Source of the DNA: an uncultured Eubacteriales bacterium | GTDB taxonomy: Bacteria; Bacillota; Clostridia; Oscillospirales; Acutalibacteraceae | NCBI GenBank assembly: GCA_900314355.1 | Contig: OMUY01000016.1 | Location: 1-64,000, forward strand | Length of the DNA stretch: 64,000 bases | Direction of reading: 5' to 3' | Shown: piece after piece, positions 33,071 to 42,418 of the stretch | Numbering within the stretch: the stretch's first letter is position 1 | How the letters are laid out: every line of letters begins with the position of its first letter | Made by a program: the position numbers and the translations under genes | The notes under the pieces: generated by a model | What the model saw: only the letters and a program-made list of their open reading frames with translations | What the model was told of the DNA's origin: nothing | The model's database searches: none

Positions 33071-34510
33071 CTAATTCGCAAGACCCATAACGTCAAGAAG
33101 AAGAATCCAAGAAAGTCCGTAGTAAGCTGCAACAGCTATAAGGTCGTTGATTGTCGTAATCAGCGGACCGGATGCTACTGCGGGATCTACGCCGATTTTC
33201 TTGAAAAATATAGGAATACCCGTGCCTGCAAGAGAAGAGAGAACCATAGATATCAAAAGTGATACGCCTATGCAGGCTGAAATCGCGAACGCTTCATGCG
33301 CCGGACGTCCCTTTACGAGCATTATGAATAAGCCTATAAACGCAAACGAGCCAATTCCGAGTACGACGCCGTTTGAAAAACCTATTCTGCACTCTTTTAA
33401 ACAGAGCTTCGCCTTCTGTTTTGATGTAAGCGATTCATCCATCAAATCTCTCAATGTGACGCCAAGGCTCTGCGTGCCAACGTTGCCTGCCATGTCAAGC
33501 ACAAGAGACTGAAACGCTACGAGTATTGTCAATTCCTGCTCTACGTGCGCAAAAAGGTTTACAATGCTTGAAACTCCCAGACCTAAGAAAAGAAGTATCA
33601 CAAGCCAAGGAAGTCTTTTTTTCATCGACGTCTTAACCGGCTCTTTAATATCCTCTTCCGCTGACAAGCCTGCGAATTTAGCGTAATCCTCGCCCATTTC
33701 CTCGTCTACGATTTCGATTAAGTCCTGGCTGGTGACTACGCCTAAAAGCTTGTTGTCATTGTCGAGAACAGGGATTGAATCCTCGGAATAATCCTTGATT
33801 CTTTCTATACAGCTGTCGATTTCCTCGTGGGCGTATACATAGGGGTAGGACGTTATGACTATGTCGTCAACAGTGTCTCTTCCTTCTCTTGCCCTGATTA
33901 AATCTTTTAAATCAATCGCGCCGTAAAAAGTCTTATAGTCGTCGATTACGTAAATTGTCTGAATATTGTCGTTTTCCTCCGCCTGACTTACAAGCTCTCT
34001 CATCGCGTCTCTGATGCCTATGCCTGTCTTGATCGCGATGTAGTTTGTAGACATCTTTGAGCCTATTTCGTCCTCGTCGAATGAACCTATCAGAGCTATT
34101 TCTTTTTTTGAGTCGTCGTCCATAAGGTCGATAAGAGTTTCTCTCTCACCCTTTGAAAGCTTTCTAAGGTATTCAAGCGCCGTGTCCGGCTCGAGGTTTG
34201 AAAGTATCTCAAGTTTTTTTCTTATCGAAAGCTCTGAAAAATATGTTCCGAGGTCGTCCTCGGTGTATTCGAGAACATCGGCGAGAGTCTGCGCGTCAAG
34301 TATATTGTAAAGTCTTGAGCGTTCGTCTTTTGAAAGCAGAGCAAGCGATTCCGCGATATCGTTTTCATGGTAGTTAAGTATTTTTTCCTGCAATACTTTG
34401 GGAGAAAAATTGGAGCGGATAATATCTACAATTTCCGACTTGTAATCTCTGTGCTGCTTTACCTCGTTTTCCTCATCCCTTGCTAAAGGGGCGGAATTTT
34501 TTTCATCCAT
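33071..34510 (-). CDS. mgtE: Magnesium transporter MgtE
   Basis: 479 residues from ATG 34510 (GGG-type ribosome site upstream; the longer frame adds a basic segment without a site). The N-terminal superhelical domain senses Mg2+ (NYHENDIAESLALLSKDER...), then two CBS domains (about 160-285: IQTIYVIDDYKTFYGAIDLKDL, IPVLDNDNKLLGVVTSQDL), then five membrane helices with the pore motif VLDMAGNVGTQSLGVTLRDL. It is a Mg2+-gated Mg2+ channel. A strong promoter about 330 bp upstream implies a long leader. Confidence 0.95.
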   Translation of the reverse strand: MDEKNSAPLARDEENEVKQHRDYKSEIVDIIRSNFSPKVLQEKILNYHENDIAESLALLSKDERSRLYNILDAQTLADVLEYTEDDLGTYFSELSIRKKLEILSNLEPDTALEYLRKLSKGERETLIDLMDDDSKKEIALIGSFDEDEIGSKMSTNYIAIKTGIGIRDAMRELVSQAEENDNIQTIYVIDDYKTFYGAIDLKDLIRAREGRDTVDDIVITSYPYVYAHEEIDSCIERIKDYSEDSIPVLDNDNKLLGVVTSQDLIEIVDEEMGEDYAKFAGLSAEEDIKEPVKTSMKKRLPWLVILLFLGLGVSSIVNLFAHVEQELTILVAFQSLVLDMAGNVGTQSLGVTLRDLMDESLTSKQKAKLCLKECRIGFSNGVVLGIGSFAFIGLFIMLVKGRPAHEAFAISACIGVSLLISMVLSSLAGTGIPIFFKKIGVDPAVASGPLITTINDLIAVAAYYGLSWILLLDVMGLAN

Positions 34511-34700
34511 AAAAAATACCCTTCTTTCTCGTAAATTTTCCTTTTTGCGGTATTTTCGCGCGCAAAAAAGTAAAGTCAATCGAAAAAAGGGCGACATGTA
34601 TTAGATATTAAGTTGTAAAAATTCGGAAAATTTTCTGAAAATCAAAAATAAATAATCATAAAAATATTAAAGAAATATTAAAAAAATTAATTTCCGAATG

Positions 34701-34805
34701 TCACTTAAATTCCCCGTGAGAATATAAACCGGCATTTAATAACGATAAAAATTCACACAACGGAACATCTAAACCGTCACCCAAACTTCGACCGTGGCTG
34801 TCCAT
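34701..34805 (-). CDS. 34-residue ORF in the mgtE leader
   Basis: Starts MDSHGRSLGDGL and ends NAGLYSHGEFK. It has a good GAGGTGAG site 6 bp before ATG and lies about 30 bases downstream of a consensus promoter that points at mgtE. It may be a leader peptide that couples translation to mgtE expression, or an independent small protein. The remaining 190 bases to mgtE are AT-rich, with one weak stem (GAAAATTTTC). No family recognised and no M-box consensus seen. Confidence 0.45.
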   Translation of the reverse strand: MDSHGRSLGDGLDVPLCEFLSLLNAGLYSHGEFK

Positions 34806-34840
34806 AATCTCACCTCACAAAATTTAAGATTTCGCTTTAA

Positions 34841-34869
34841 ATTATACCAGACCAAACCATTTCAGTCAA
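34841..34869 (-). promoter_or_regulatory. Promoter of the mgtE leader transcript
   Basis: Minus strand TTGACT (34864-34869), 17-bp spacer, TATAAT (34841-34846). Confidence 0.75.
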
Positions 34870-34913
34870 TAGAAAAGACCGACAAAATTAAGTTGTTTTT
34901 CTTTCGGAGCGAT

Positions 34914-34940
34914 AAAAAAAACTCCGTATAAAAACGGAGT
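34914..34940 (-). terminator. Terminator of mscL
   Basis: Minus strand ACTCCGT / ACGGAGT stem with a T-rich loop, followed by seven Ts. Confidence 0.82.
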
Positions 34941-34957
34941 CTTTTACGATATTTTTC

Positions 34958-35383
34958 CTATTTCGTTTTCTTCGAATTTTCCCTGAGCAGATCTCTTATC
35001 TCGGTGAGGATTTCTTCCTGAGTTTCCTTCTTCTCCTCTTCTTTCTTCTCTTCCTCTTTTTTGTCCTTGTTTACAAGCTGCTTAATTCTCTCCTCTGATT
35101 TTACAACAGCTCTCAGTACGCAGAAAAGAACCAATGCTACAATTAAGAAATTGATTACAGCGCTTATAAAGCTGCCGTAATTTACAGACGCGTCGCCTAC
35201 TTTAAAGCTCAGACCGGAAAAATCAATGCCGCCCAAAATAAGACCGATGAGAGGGGAAATTATGTCGTCTACCAAAGATGATACTATCGCGCTGAACGCG
35301 CCGCCTATAATGACGCCGACAGCCATGTCGAGAATATTTCCCTTTGAAATAAACGCCTTGAAATCAGACCAGAAACTTTTCAC
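34958..35383 (-). CDS. mscL: Large-conductance mechanosensitive channel
   Basis: 141 residues with a GTG start and TTGGAGGA upstream. Signature GNILDMAVGVIIGGAFSAIV forms the first, pore-lining helix; a second helix is near 75-97 (FISAVINFLIVALVLFCVL). The charged C-terminal bundle is rich in Lys and Glu. It opens under membrane tension to release solutes during hypo-osmotic shock. It is a single-gene unit with its own promoter and terminator. Confidence 0.95.
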   Translation of the reverse strand: MKSFWSDFKAFISKGNILDMAVGVIIGGAFSAIVSSLVDDIISPLIGLILGGIDFSGLSFKVGDASVNYGSFISAVINFLIVALVLFCVLRAVVKSEERIKQLVNKDKKEEEKKEEEKKETQEEILTEIRDLLRENSKKTK

Positions 35384-35423
35384 TTTTCGAATCCTCCAAA
35401 TAACCCGAATTTGTTTTAATTAG

Positions 35424-35452
35424 ATTATAACTTGACGTCTTTTTTTTGTCAA
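35424..35452 (-). promoter_or_regulatory. Promoter of mscL
   Basis: Minus strand TTGACA (35447-35452), 17-bp spacer, TATAAT (35424-35429): full consensus. Confidence 0.82.
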
Positions 35453-35461
35453 TTATTTTGT

Positions 35462-35490
35462 TTGACATATGTTATTTATTTATGTATAAT
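35462..35490 (+). promoter_or_regulatory. Promoter of the 35.5-43.3 kb gene run
   Basis: TTGACA at 35462-35467, 17-bp spacer, TATAAT at 35485-35490: full consensus, only 9 bp from the -35 box of the divergent mscL promoter. Confidence 0.82.
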
Positions 35491-35572
35491 TTTTTTTGTA
35501 TAATTAAAGAGGATAACATAAAAATTGCGGAATTTATTTTTCGTTTATAATTTATTTGAGGATTTTTTGTAA

Positions 35573-36844
35573 ATGACAGAGCGGGAGAGAAGAAGAAAAA
35601 AAAGAGAAAAGTTCGAAGGATTTCCGCCGTCCGGCAGGATGAAACTCGGCTACCGCTTTTCAAAAAATTACCCGTCCGGCTCGAACGAACAGGGTTATAA
35701 AACCGAAAAAAACGAGAAGAAAATAAAACCGGCGGTTTATATTTCGATTTTTCTCGTCGTTTTAATCGTGTCGTTTTTTGTCTCGGCGGTTTTGATGAAC
35801 GTATCGTCAAAACCCGCGGCGGAGATTCAATCGGGAAATATTGGAACAGAAAAAAAACTAAACGTGTCGGGGAATAAAGCCGTATTTCTCTCGGGAGACA
35901 CGTTGTCCTACCGGTCTGTTGACGACGCGGCCGGAGAATATGTTTCACTCGGCATAAATACTGTTGTGATTTCTTTTAAAGACGCGTCGGGCAGTCTTTA
36001 TTTCATGCCGTCGGACTCGTCTCTTTCATATCCCGAATCGCTTACAATGGCGTCTAAAACAGCCGGAGACGTGATTGACGGATTTCAGGAATACGGGCTC
36101 AGAGTATACGCTTATTTCTGCTGCTATGCCGACGATATATACGCTAGAAACAATCAGAACCTCGCAGCTTATTATCTGACAGAGGACGCTTCCGGAGAAA
36201 ACGGCGAAGTTCATGCGCTTTGGTACGACTCCACAAAAGACGCTCACGCATGGATGTCGCCTTTTTCATCCGATTACAATTATTATCTTAACAGCCTTAT
36301 TAAAGATGTATTCAATTTGGGGGTAGACGGAATTATTTTAGACTGCGTTTCTCTTCCGTACGCGACGGATGACGGCGGCGCGGTATTCCCGGGCAATGAG
36401 GACGGCGACAGAAATAACGTAAACGACGCTATGGCTTCATTTGCCGAATCGTTCGTAAATTCATATTCTTCAATTTCGACAGGATTGGCGGACGATATAT
36501 TGAACGTTCTCGAATATACAAATTCCGGAGAACCTACAGATCTTATGAAACTCAATCCGGCTTTTTCGGTAGTTAAGTTCGATATAGACTCGGTGCCTGA
36601 AAATACGCCTGTCGGTTCAAACCTTTACTCGAGTCCTTCCAAAACAGTTCCGCAGTTTACAAAGGCGGCTTTTGACGAGATAACGCGAGCCTCTGATTCC
36701 GAGAGCCTTTCAACGGCGGTAACGCCGCTTTTCACAGTGACCGATAAGATAAAATCCGAGCTTTCCGCCGTAAAGGAATTAAATATGGATTCATATATAA
36801 TCTATTCGCCGGACGAACGGTACAATTCGGATTATTTCGATTGA
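35573..36844 (+). CDS. Membrane-anchored glycoside-hydrolase-like protein (DUF4015-type barrel)
   Basis: 423 residues: a basic cytoplasmic N-terminus (TERERRRKKREKFEG), one membrane helix near 53-77, a linker, and an external barrel-like domain. Barrel features include KAVFLSGDTL, YVSLGINTVVISFKD, EYGLRVYAYFCCYADD, and LGVDGIILDCVSLPY, the strand that in DUF4015 glycosidases ends in a conserved Asp. MSPFSSDYNYYL precedes it. It may act on cell-surface or extracellular polysaccharide; catalytic residues cannot be fixed. First gene of a seven-gene same-strand run. Confidence 0.65.
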   Translation: MTERERRRKKREKFEGFPPSGRMKLGYRFSKNYPSGSNEQGYKTEKNEKKIKPAVYISIFLVVLIVSFFVSAVLMNVSSKPAAEIQSGNIGTEKKLNVSGNKAVFLSGDTLSYRSVDDAAGEYVSLGINTVVISFKDASGSLYFMPSDSSLSYPESLTMASKTAGDVIDGFQEYGLRVYAYFCCYADDIYARNNQNLAAYYLTEDASGENGEVHALWYDSTKDAHAWMSPFSSDYNYYLNSLIKDVFNLGVDGIILDCVSLPYATDDGGAVFPGNEDGDRNNVNDAMASFAESFVNSYSSISTGLADDILNVLEYTNSGEPTDLMKLNPAFSVVKFDIDSVPENTPVGSNLYSSPSKTVPQFTKAAFDEITRASDSESLSTAVTPLFTVTDKIKSELSAVKELNMDSYIIYSPDERYNSDYFD

Positions 36845-36883
36845 TATTATTAAATCGACTGTTTATTAGGAGAAAATATACAA

Positions 36884-37639
36884 ATGTCAAGAACACTTAT
36901 AGCGTTGGGAACGCTTGCGGGACTTTTTACAAGCACTCTGCCGCTTTATATGAAGGTTCGCAAAAACGATAAAGAAGGCAGAAACGACGAGTCCTACGAG
37001 GAAATTACAAAAAGACTTCATTCGCTTATTCCGGTTTTCAATAAATCCGCCGGGATCGAATTGGACGTAAAAGGAGTTGAAAACATTCCCGACGGCCCCG
37101 TGCTTTACGTTTCCAATCATCAGGGAATTTACGACCCTGTGGCGCTGATGGAGACTATGAAGACCGTTCCGGGATTTTTCGCTAAAAAAGAAGTAGAGAA
37201 CGTGCCGATAATGTCCGCGTGGATGCGTGAATTGGGCTGCGTATTTATAGACAGGGAAGACCCGTCAAAAGCTCTCGGCGAAATAAACAAGGGCGTTGAA
37301 CAGCTGAAAAAAGGAAGAAGTCTCGCGGTGTTTCCGGAAGGGACAAGGTCGAGGTCGAGAGATATCGGCGAGTTCAAAGGCGGAGCTTTTATTATGGCTC
37401 AAAGAGCGAAAGTGCCTATAGTACCCGTAGCTATGGACGGTTCCTACCTTTTGTGGGAGAACAACAACAACAAAATAAAGCCATGCAAAATTTATATAAG
37501 AGTTCTGAAACCGATTTACGACGTCGACAAAATGCCGAGAAAGGAATTCAGGCATATTACCGAAGCGGTCAGGAAAAAAATTCAGACAGAACTTGACGTC
37601 ATTAAATATATAAGAGAAAAAGACGAAAACAAACAATGA
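36884..37639 (+). CDS. plsC: 1-acyl-sn-glycerol-3-phosphate acyltransferase
   Basis: 251 residues. It makes phosphatidic acid by acylating lysophosphatidate at the membrane. Acyltransferase motifs: SNHQGIYDPVAL (NHxxxxD, motif I), CVFIDREDPSKAL (motif II), VFPEGTRSRS (motif III), and IVPVAMDGSY (motif IV). It has a hydrophobic N-terminus. Starts 39 bp after the glycosidase-like gene with AGGAG upstream. Confidence 0.93.
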   Translation: MSRTLIALGTLAGLFTSTLPLYMKVRKNDKEGRNDESYEEITKRLHSLIPVFNKSAGIELDVKGVENIPDGPVLYVSNHQGIYDPVALMETMKTVPGFFAKKEVENVPIMSAWMRELGCVFIDREDPSKALGEINKGVEQLKKGRSLAVFPEGTRSRSRDIGEFKGGAFIMAQRAKVPIVPVAMDGSYLLWENNNNKIKPCKIYIRVLKPIYDVDKMPRKEFRHITEAVRKKIQTELDVIKYIREKDENKQ

Positions 37640-37661
37640 ACTTTTTACAGGAGAGATGATA

Positions 37662-40112
37662 ATGTTTAAAAAGAAAAAGACGGATGACAATAAAGTATCA
37701 CTCGACGATGTTGTTGATAAACTTACAGTAGACGAAAAAATAAAACTGCTGTCGGGAGCCGATTTCTGGAGAACTGCCGAAATAAAAGATTCCGAGATTC
37801 CCATTCCGGAGATAATGGTTTCCGATGGACCTATCGGTCTGAGAAAACAAAAATCGAAGGATTCCGGAGTTAACGATTCCATTGAGGCCGTCTGCTTTCC
37901 GGCGGCCGTCGGACTTGCGGCGTCATTTGACGAAGACCTAATGAAAAAACTCGGTGAAATTCTCGGCGAAGAATGTCAGGCCGAAGATCTCGCAGTTCTT
38001 CTCGGACCTGCTGTAAATATCAAGCGTTCGCCTCTTTGCGGAAGAAATTTCGAATATTATTCGGAAGATCCGTACCTTGCCGGAAAACTCGCGTCATCTT
38101 ACATAAAAGGAGTTCAGTCGAAAAACGTCGGCACGTCTGTCAAGCATTTCGCCGCGAACAGCCAGGAAACGAGAAGAATGACATCGTCGTCCGAGATAGA
38201 CGAAAGAGCTTTGAGGGAGATATATTTTCCCGCGTTTGAAATCGCCGTAAAGGAGGCGCAGCCGTGGACGGTGATGTGTTCCTACAACAAAATAAACGGC
38301 GTTCACGCGTCGGAGGACAAAAAGCTTTTGACAGACGTACTGCGAGACGAGTGGGGATTCAAAGGCCTTGTGATGTCGGACTGGGGCGCCGTACACGACA
38401 GAGTTGACGGCGTAAAAGCGGGATGCGACCTTGAAATGCCTTCCTCAAACGGAATGGGCGAAAGAAAACTAAGAGCTGCTTACGACGCGGGAGAGCTTAC
38501 GGAGGAGCAGCTGAATAAATCAGTCAGAAGACTTATAAATATCGTATTCAAATTTACGCAGAACAGATTAGAAGCTAAATTCGACAGAGAAGAAGATCAC
38601 AATAAATCCGCGGAAATATCCGAGAAAACCATGGTTCTTCTTAAAAACGAGGACAAAGTTCTGCCGCTTGACAAAACGCAGAATATAGTTTATATAGGCG
38701 AATATGCCGAAAAACCGAGATTTCAGGGCGGCGGTTCGTCCCACGTAAACGTTCACAGGGTTACGACCTGCCTCGACGAGACGAGAAATTACACCAACGT
38801 ACAGTATTACAAAGGATTCGGGACAGCTGATGAAAAGACGAATCAGGCTCTCGAGGACGACGCCGTAAGAGCAGCATCACAGGCCGACGTCGCCGTAATT
38901 TTCGCAGGACTTCCCATTTCGTTTGAATCAGAAGGCGCGGACAGAAAGACTATGAGGCTTCCCGAGCCGCAGAACAGATTGATCGAAAGAGTTTGCGCCG
39001 TTCAGAAAAATGTCGTCGTCGTTCTTCAAAACGGCTCGCCGGTGGAAATGCCGTGGATTGACGGCGTGAAGGCTGTTCTTGAAAGCTATTTGGGCGGCGA
39101 AGGCGTAGGAACGGCTCAGGCGCGGATACTTTTCGGAGAAGTTTCGCCTACCGCAAAACTTGCCGAGACGTTTCCGCTTAAATATTCCGACACTCCGGCT
39201 TATCAGAATTTCCCCGGCACATTCAATACCGTGGAGTACAGGGAGTCGATATTTGTAGGGTACAGGTATTACGATACCGCCAAGAAGAATGTTCTGTTCC
39301 CGTTCGGATACGGTCTCACATATACGACGTTTGAATATTCCGATCTAAAAATAGACTCAAAGACAATGAGCCCCGGCGGAAAAATCAAAGTCACTTTTAC
39401 CGTCAAAAATACAGGAGATTTCGACGCGGCGGAAATAGCTCAGATCTACGTTTCCGACAAGTCGCCAAAGGTATTCAAGGCGGAGAAGGAACTTAAAGGA
39501 TTCAAGAAAATCGAACTGAAAAAGGGCGAGCAGAAAACAGTCGCGTTAGAGCTTGACGAGAGAGCGTTTTCTTATTACAACGTAGATGAGAAAAAGTTCG
39601 TCTCGGACGACGGCGAATACGGCATACTTGTAGGCTCGTCATCCAGAGATATTAAGCTTTCAGGCTCTGTTTCGCTTACGGGATTTTCCGTTCATCCGAG
39701 TCCTTACGACATCAAAACGGAGGAAATATACAGAACAGGCGATATTCAGTCTGTTTCAAGAGAGGATTTTGAAAAGCTTATCGGCAGAAAAATAGTTGTC
39801 GACAAGCCTCATGCTCCATTCACCCGTGATAACTGCTTTGGCGATATGGCGGGGACAAAGATGGGAGATTTCCTTATCAGGACGGTGAAAACAGTCACAG
39901 GCAAACTGAATGATATAGAAATCGCCTCGTCATCCGCGATGTACGGTTCCGCGCTTGAAAGCCCGATAAGACAGATGAGCGCTATGTCGGGCGGAGTTCT
40001 TCAGGAAAGCGCCGAGGAAAAGATAGTGGCGTTTATGAACGGAAAGACAGTTTCTATCGCCGGACTTATTCCTATCGCGATAAAAGGTCTTTTCGGAAAG
40101 CTTAAAAAATAA
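37662..40112 (+). CDS. Family 3 glycoside hydrolase, beta-glucosidase type
   Basis: 816 residues from ATG 37662 (AGGAGAG 8 bp upstream; ATG 37656 is too close to that site). Domains: TIM barrel (about 15-300; MVSDGPIGLRK, VKHFAANSQETRR, and nucleophile Asp in VMSDWGAVHDRVDG), alpha/beta sandwich (about 325-540; MVLLKNEDKVLPL, FQGGGSSHVN), and fibronectin type III-like domain (about 575-650; PFGYGLTYTTFEYSD). An extra C-terminal region of about 120 residues follows. There is no signal peptide, so it acts on imported oligosaccharides. The sugar specificity is not readable. Confidence 0.92.
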   Translation: MFKKKKTDDNKVSLDDVVDKLTVDEKIKLLSGADFWRTAEIKDSEIPIPEIMVSDGPIGLRKQKSKDSGVNDSIEAVCFPAAVGLAASFDEDLMKKLGEILGEECQAEDLAVLLGPAVNIKRSPLCGRNFEYYSEDPYLAGKLASSYIKGVQSKNVGTSVKHFAANSQETRRMTSSSEIDERALREIYFPAFEIAVKEAQPWTVMCSYNKINGVHASEDKKLLTDVLRDEWGFKGLVMSDWGAVHDRVDGVKAGCDLEMPSSNGMGERKLRAAYDAGELTEEQLNKSVRRLINIVFKFTQNRLEAKFDREEDHNKSAEISEKTMVLLKNEDKVLPLDKTQNIVYIGEYAEKPRFQGGGSSHVNVHRVTTCLDETRNYTNVQYYKGFGTADEKTNQALEDDAVRAASQADVAVIFAGLPISFESEGADRKTMRLPEPQNRLIERVCAVQKNVVVVLQNGSPVEMPWIDGVKAVLESYLGGEGVGTAQARILFGEVSPTAKLAETFPLKYSDTPAYQNFPGTFNTVEYRESIFVGYRYYDTAKKNVLFPFGYGLTYTTFEYSDLKIDSKTMSPGGKIKVTFTVKNTGDFDAAEIAQIYVSDKSPKVFKAEKELKGFKKIELKKGEQKTVALELDERAFSYYNVDEKKFVSDDGEYGILVGSSSRDIKLSGSVSLTGFSVHPSPYDIKTEEIYRTGDIQSVSREDFEKLIGRKIVVDKPHAPFTRDNCFGDMAGTKMGDFLIRTVKTVTGKLNDIEIASSSAMYGSALESPIRQMSAMSGGVLQESAEEKIVAFMNGKTVSIAGLIPIAIKGLFGKLKK

Positions 40113-40127
40113 TTATTTGATATTGGG

Positions 40128-40934
40128 ATGACAAAAATGTACGACAGAGTCGTTGTAATTACAGGCGCGTCCGACGGAATAGGCAGAGCGGCAGCCGCGC
40201 TTTTTTCGCAAAACGGATGGACGGTTGTTAATATGAGCCGCCATGATTCGGACGTGCCGGGTATAATCAATTTTAAAACAGATGTAACAGACGAGGATAA
40301 CGTAAAAAGAAGCTTCGCCGAGACAGGCGAAAGATTCGGAGGAATAGACTGCCTTGTCAACAATGCCGGATACGGAATATCCGGAGCCATAGAATATACA
40401 GAGCTTGCCGACGCTCAAAGGCAGTTCGACGTAAATTTTTTCGGCGCAGTCAGATGTATAAAAGCGGCTCTGCCGCTTTTAAAGAAAAGAAAAGGCAGAA
40501 TAATAAACATCTCTTCCGCCGCTTCAATTTTCGCGATACCTTTCCAGTCTTTTTATTCCGCATCAAAATCGAGCGTTGACGTATTGACAAAGGCTTTAGC
40601 CAACGAGATTAAAAATACGGGCGTCACCGTATGCGCCCTTCAGCTCGGCGATACAAAAACCTCTTTTACGGGGTCGAGAAATAAATCTCTCGCGGGCGAT
40701 GAGGAATACGGCGGAATGATTTCGCGGTCTGTTGCGAAAATGGAATCGGACGAAAAAAACGGAATGAGTCCGGAAACGGTAGCCAAGGCAATTTACGGCG
40801 CGGCGACAGCGAAAAACCAGAAATTAATATCGGCTGTTGGACTTATGTATAAAAGCTTCGCCGTTCTCAACAGAATTATTCCGACAGACGTCGTAAATAA
40901 ACTCATCGCTTTATTGTATTTACCCGAGAAATAA
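40128..40934 (+). CDS. Short-chain dehydrogenase/reductase
   Basis: 268 residues, classical SDR. Nucleotide motif TGASDGIG (TGxxxGIG), DCLVNNAGYG (NNAG), catalytic Ser in NISSAASIFA, and YSASK with catalytic Tyr and Lys. The C-terminal 60 residues are hydrophobic, as in membrane-associated SDRs acting on lipids or sterol-like substrates. Substrate unknown. 15 bp after the GH3 gene and 2 bp before queH. Confidence 0.9.
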   Translation: MTKMYDRVVVITGASDGIGRAAAALFSQNGWTVVNMSRHDSDVPGIINFKTDVTDEDNVKRSFAETGERFGGIDCLVNNAGYGISGAIEYTELADAQRQFDVNFFGAVRCIKAALPLLKKRKGRIINISSAASIFAIPFQSFYSASKSSVDVLTKALANEIKNTGVTVCALQLGDTKTSFTGSRNKSLAGDEEYGGMISRSVAKMESDEKNGMSPETVAKAIYGAATAKNQKLISAVGLMYKSFAVLNRIIPTDVVNKLIALLYLPEK

Positions 40935-40936
40935 TA

Positions 40937-41602
40937 ATGAATAAAATAAATTATCAGCTTGTTTCCGACGAGCTGATAAAGAAAATAACAGAGGAGAAGA
41001 AAAAAACCGGATATATTCCGTCTCTTCTCCTTCATTCGTGCTGTGCGCCGTGTTCAAGCTACACTCTTGAATATTTATCCGATTATTTCAATATTACGCT
41101 TTATTACTATAATCCGAATATCTCACCTGAAAAAGAATTTTTATTCAGAGTGTCGGAGCTTGAAAGATTTACAGAAGAGTTCGATTTTAAAAACAAAGTT
41201 TCCCTTGTCGTGCCAGAATACAGACCGGAGGAATTTATCAAAATCAGCAGAGGTCTCGAAAATCTTCCTGAGGGCGGTGAGAGATGTTATAAATGTTATG
41301 AACTCAGGCTTGAAAAGACGGCTCAATACGCGAAGGAAAATAATTTTGATTATTTCACAACTACGCTGTCCATAAGCCCGTATAAAAACAGCGCGTGGCT
41401 CAACGAAATAGGAGGCAGGCTCGCCGAAAAATATAAGCTTAATTACTTTTTCTCCGATTTTAAAAAACGCGGAGGATATAAGAGGTCTATAGAACTTTCA
41501 AATGAATATTCGCTTTACAGGCAGAATTACTGCGGCTGCGTTTATTCGTATGCACAAATGATGAAAAAGAATGAAGAAAAGCTTCACTCCGATGAAATTT
41601 AA
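40937..41602 (+). CDS. queH: Epoxyqueuosine reductase QueH
   Basis: 221 residues, DUF208/QueH family, which replaces QueG in many anaerobes. It reduces epoxyqueuosine to queuosine in tRNA. Conserved Cys sets: LLHSCCAPCSSY at the N-terminus, GGERCYKCYELRLEKTA in the middle, and YCGCVYS at the C-terminus. These bind the 4Fe-4S cluster and a second metal. FTTTLSISPYKN is another family block. No other queuosine gene is in the window. Confidence 0.93.
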   Translation: MNKINYQLVSDELIKKITEEKKKTGYIPSLLLHSCCAPCSSYTLEYLSDYFNITLYYYNPNISPEKEFLFRVSELERFTEEFDFKNKVSLVVPEYRPEEFIKISRGLENLPEGGERCYKCYELRLEKTAQYAKENNFDYFTTTLSISPYKNSAWLNEIGGRLAEKYKLNYFFSDFKKRGGYKRSIELSNEYSLYRQNYCGCVYSYAQMMKKNEEKLHSDEI

Positions 41603-41626
41603 AAGAAACAGAGGAAATTATTTCAT

Positions 41627-42388
41627 ATGAAAACTATGTCATTTAACGTCCTGACAGGCAGGAACGATGAAAACGACTGGCCATACAGAAAAACGTTCGT
41701 GTCGGATATTATAAAAAAATACGAACCCGATACGATAGGACTTCAGGAGGCTCATATAGGGTGGATGAAATATCTCGAATCGGCGCTTGACGGATATTGC
41801 TACGCGGGCGTCGGAAGAGACGACGGAAAAATAGGAGGGGAGTTCACCCCTGTATTTTACAACTCAAAAAATGTCGAACTTTTAAAACAGGACACTTTCT
41901 GGCTTTCGGAAACTCCTGAAAAACCGTCTAAAGGATGGGATGCGCCGAAATGGAACAGAATCTGCACATACGCGGTATTAAAAGATAAAAAGACAAATAA
42001 AAAGTTCGTTCATATGAATACCCACCTCGATAATGACGGTATTGAGGCGAGAAAAAAGGGCGCGGAGCTTATTGTAAAAAAATCAGATGAGCTTTTTCCC
42101 GATTTGCCAATAATTTTGACAGGCGATTTTAACGACAATCCCGAGTCCGAAGCGTATAAAACCATTATATCTGGCAGATTTGAGGATGCGCGAATTTCTT
42201 CCGGAAGCTCAGACAATACTAAAACATACCACGGATTTGACCTGATAAACGAAGATGAAAAACAGCTAATCGACTTTATCTTTGTCAAAAACTCTGCTAA
42301 AGCTGTCTCGTACAAATGTATTACCGATGAAATCGAAGGCAGGAGACCGTCGGATCATTATCCGGTTATCTCTGAAATAATAATCTGA
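41627..42388 (+). CDS. Endonuclease/exonuclease/phosphatase family protein
   Basis: 253 residues. Fold motifs: MSFNVLTGRND, DTIGLQEAH (catalytic Glu), HMNTHLDN, ILTGDFNDNPES (Asp, Asn) and RRPSDHYPVIS (Asp-His). Close relatives are annotated as secreted or cytoplasmic phosphatases and nucleases; there is no signal peptide here, so it is probably cytoplasmic. Substrate unknown. Confidence 0.88.
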   Translation: MKTMSFNVLTGRNDENDWPYRKTFVSDIIKKYEPDTIGLQEAHIGWMKYLESALDGYCYAGVGRDDGKIGGEFTPVFYNSKNVELLKQDTFWLSETPEKPSKGWDAPKWNRICTYAVLKDKKTNKKFVHMNTHLDNDGIEARKKGAELIVKKSDELFPDLPIILTGDFNDNPESEAYKTIISGRFEDARISSGSSDNTKTYHGFDLINEDEKQLIDFIFVKNSAKAVSYKCITDEIEGRRPSDHYPVISEIII

Positions 42389-42418
42389 AAATAAATCAAG
42401 AAAAAATTACTTTAAAAA

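Noticed and set aside
34511..34834. M-box (ykoK) riboswitch before mgtE
   Set aside because: Only a short GAGGTGAG resemblance was found, and it is better explained as the ribosome site of the 34-codon ORF.
35472..35948. 158-codon minus-strand frame over the start of the glycosidase-like gene
   Set aside because: It runs through a perfect promoter and the AT-rich leader and has Arg/Pro/Ser-rich composition.
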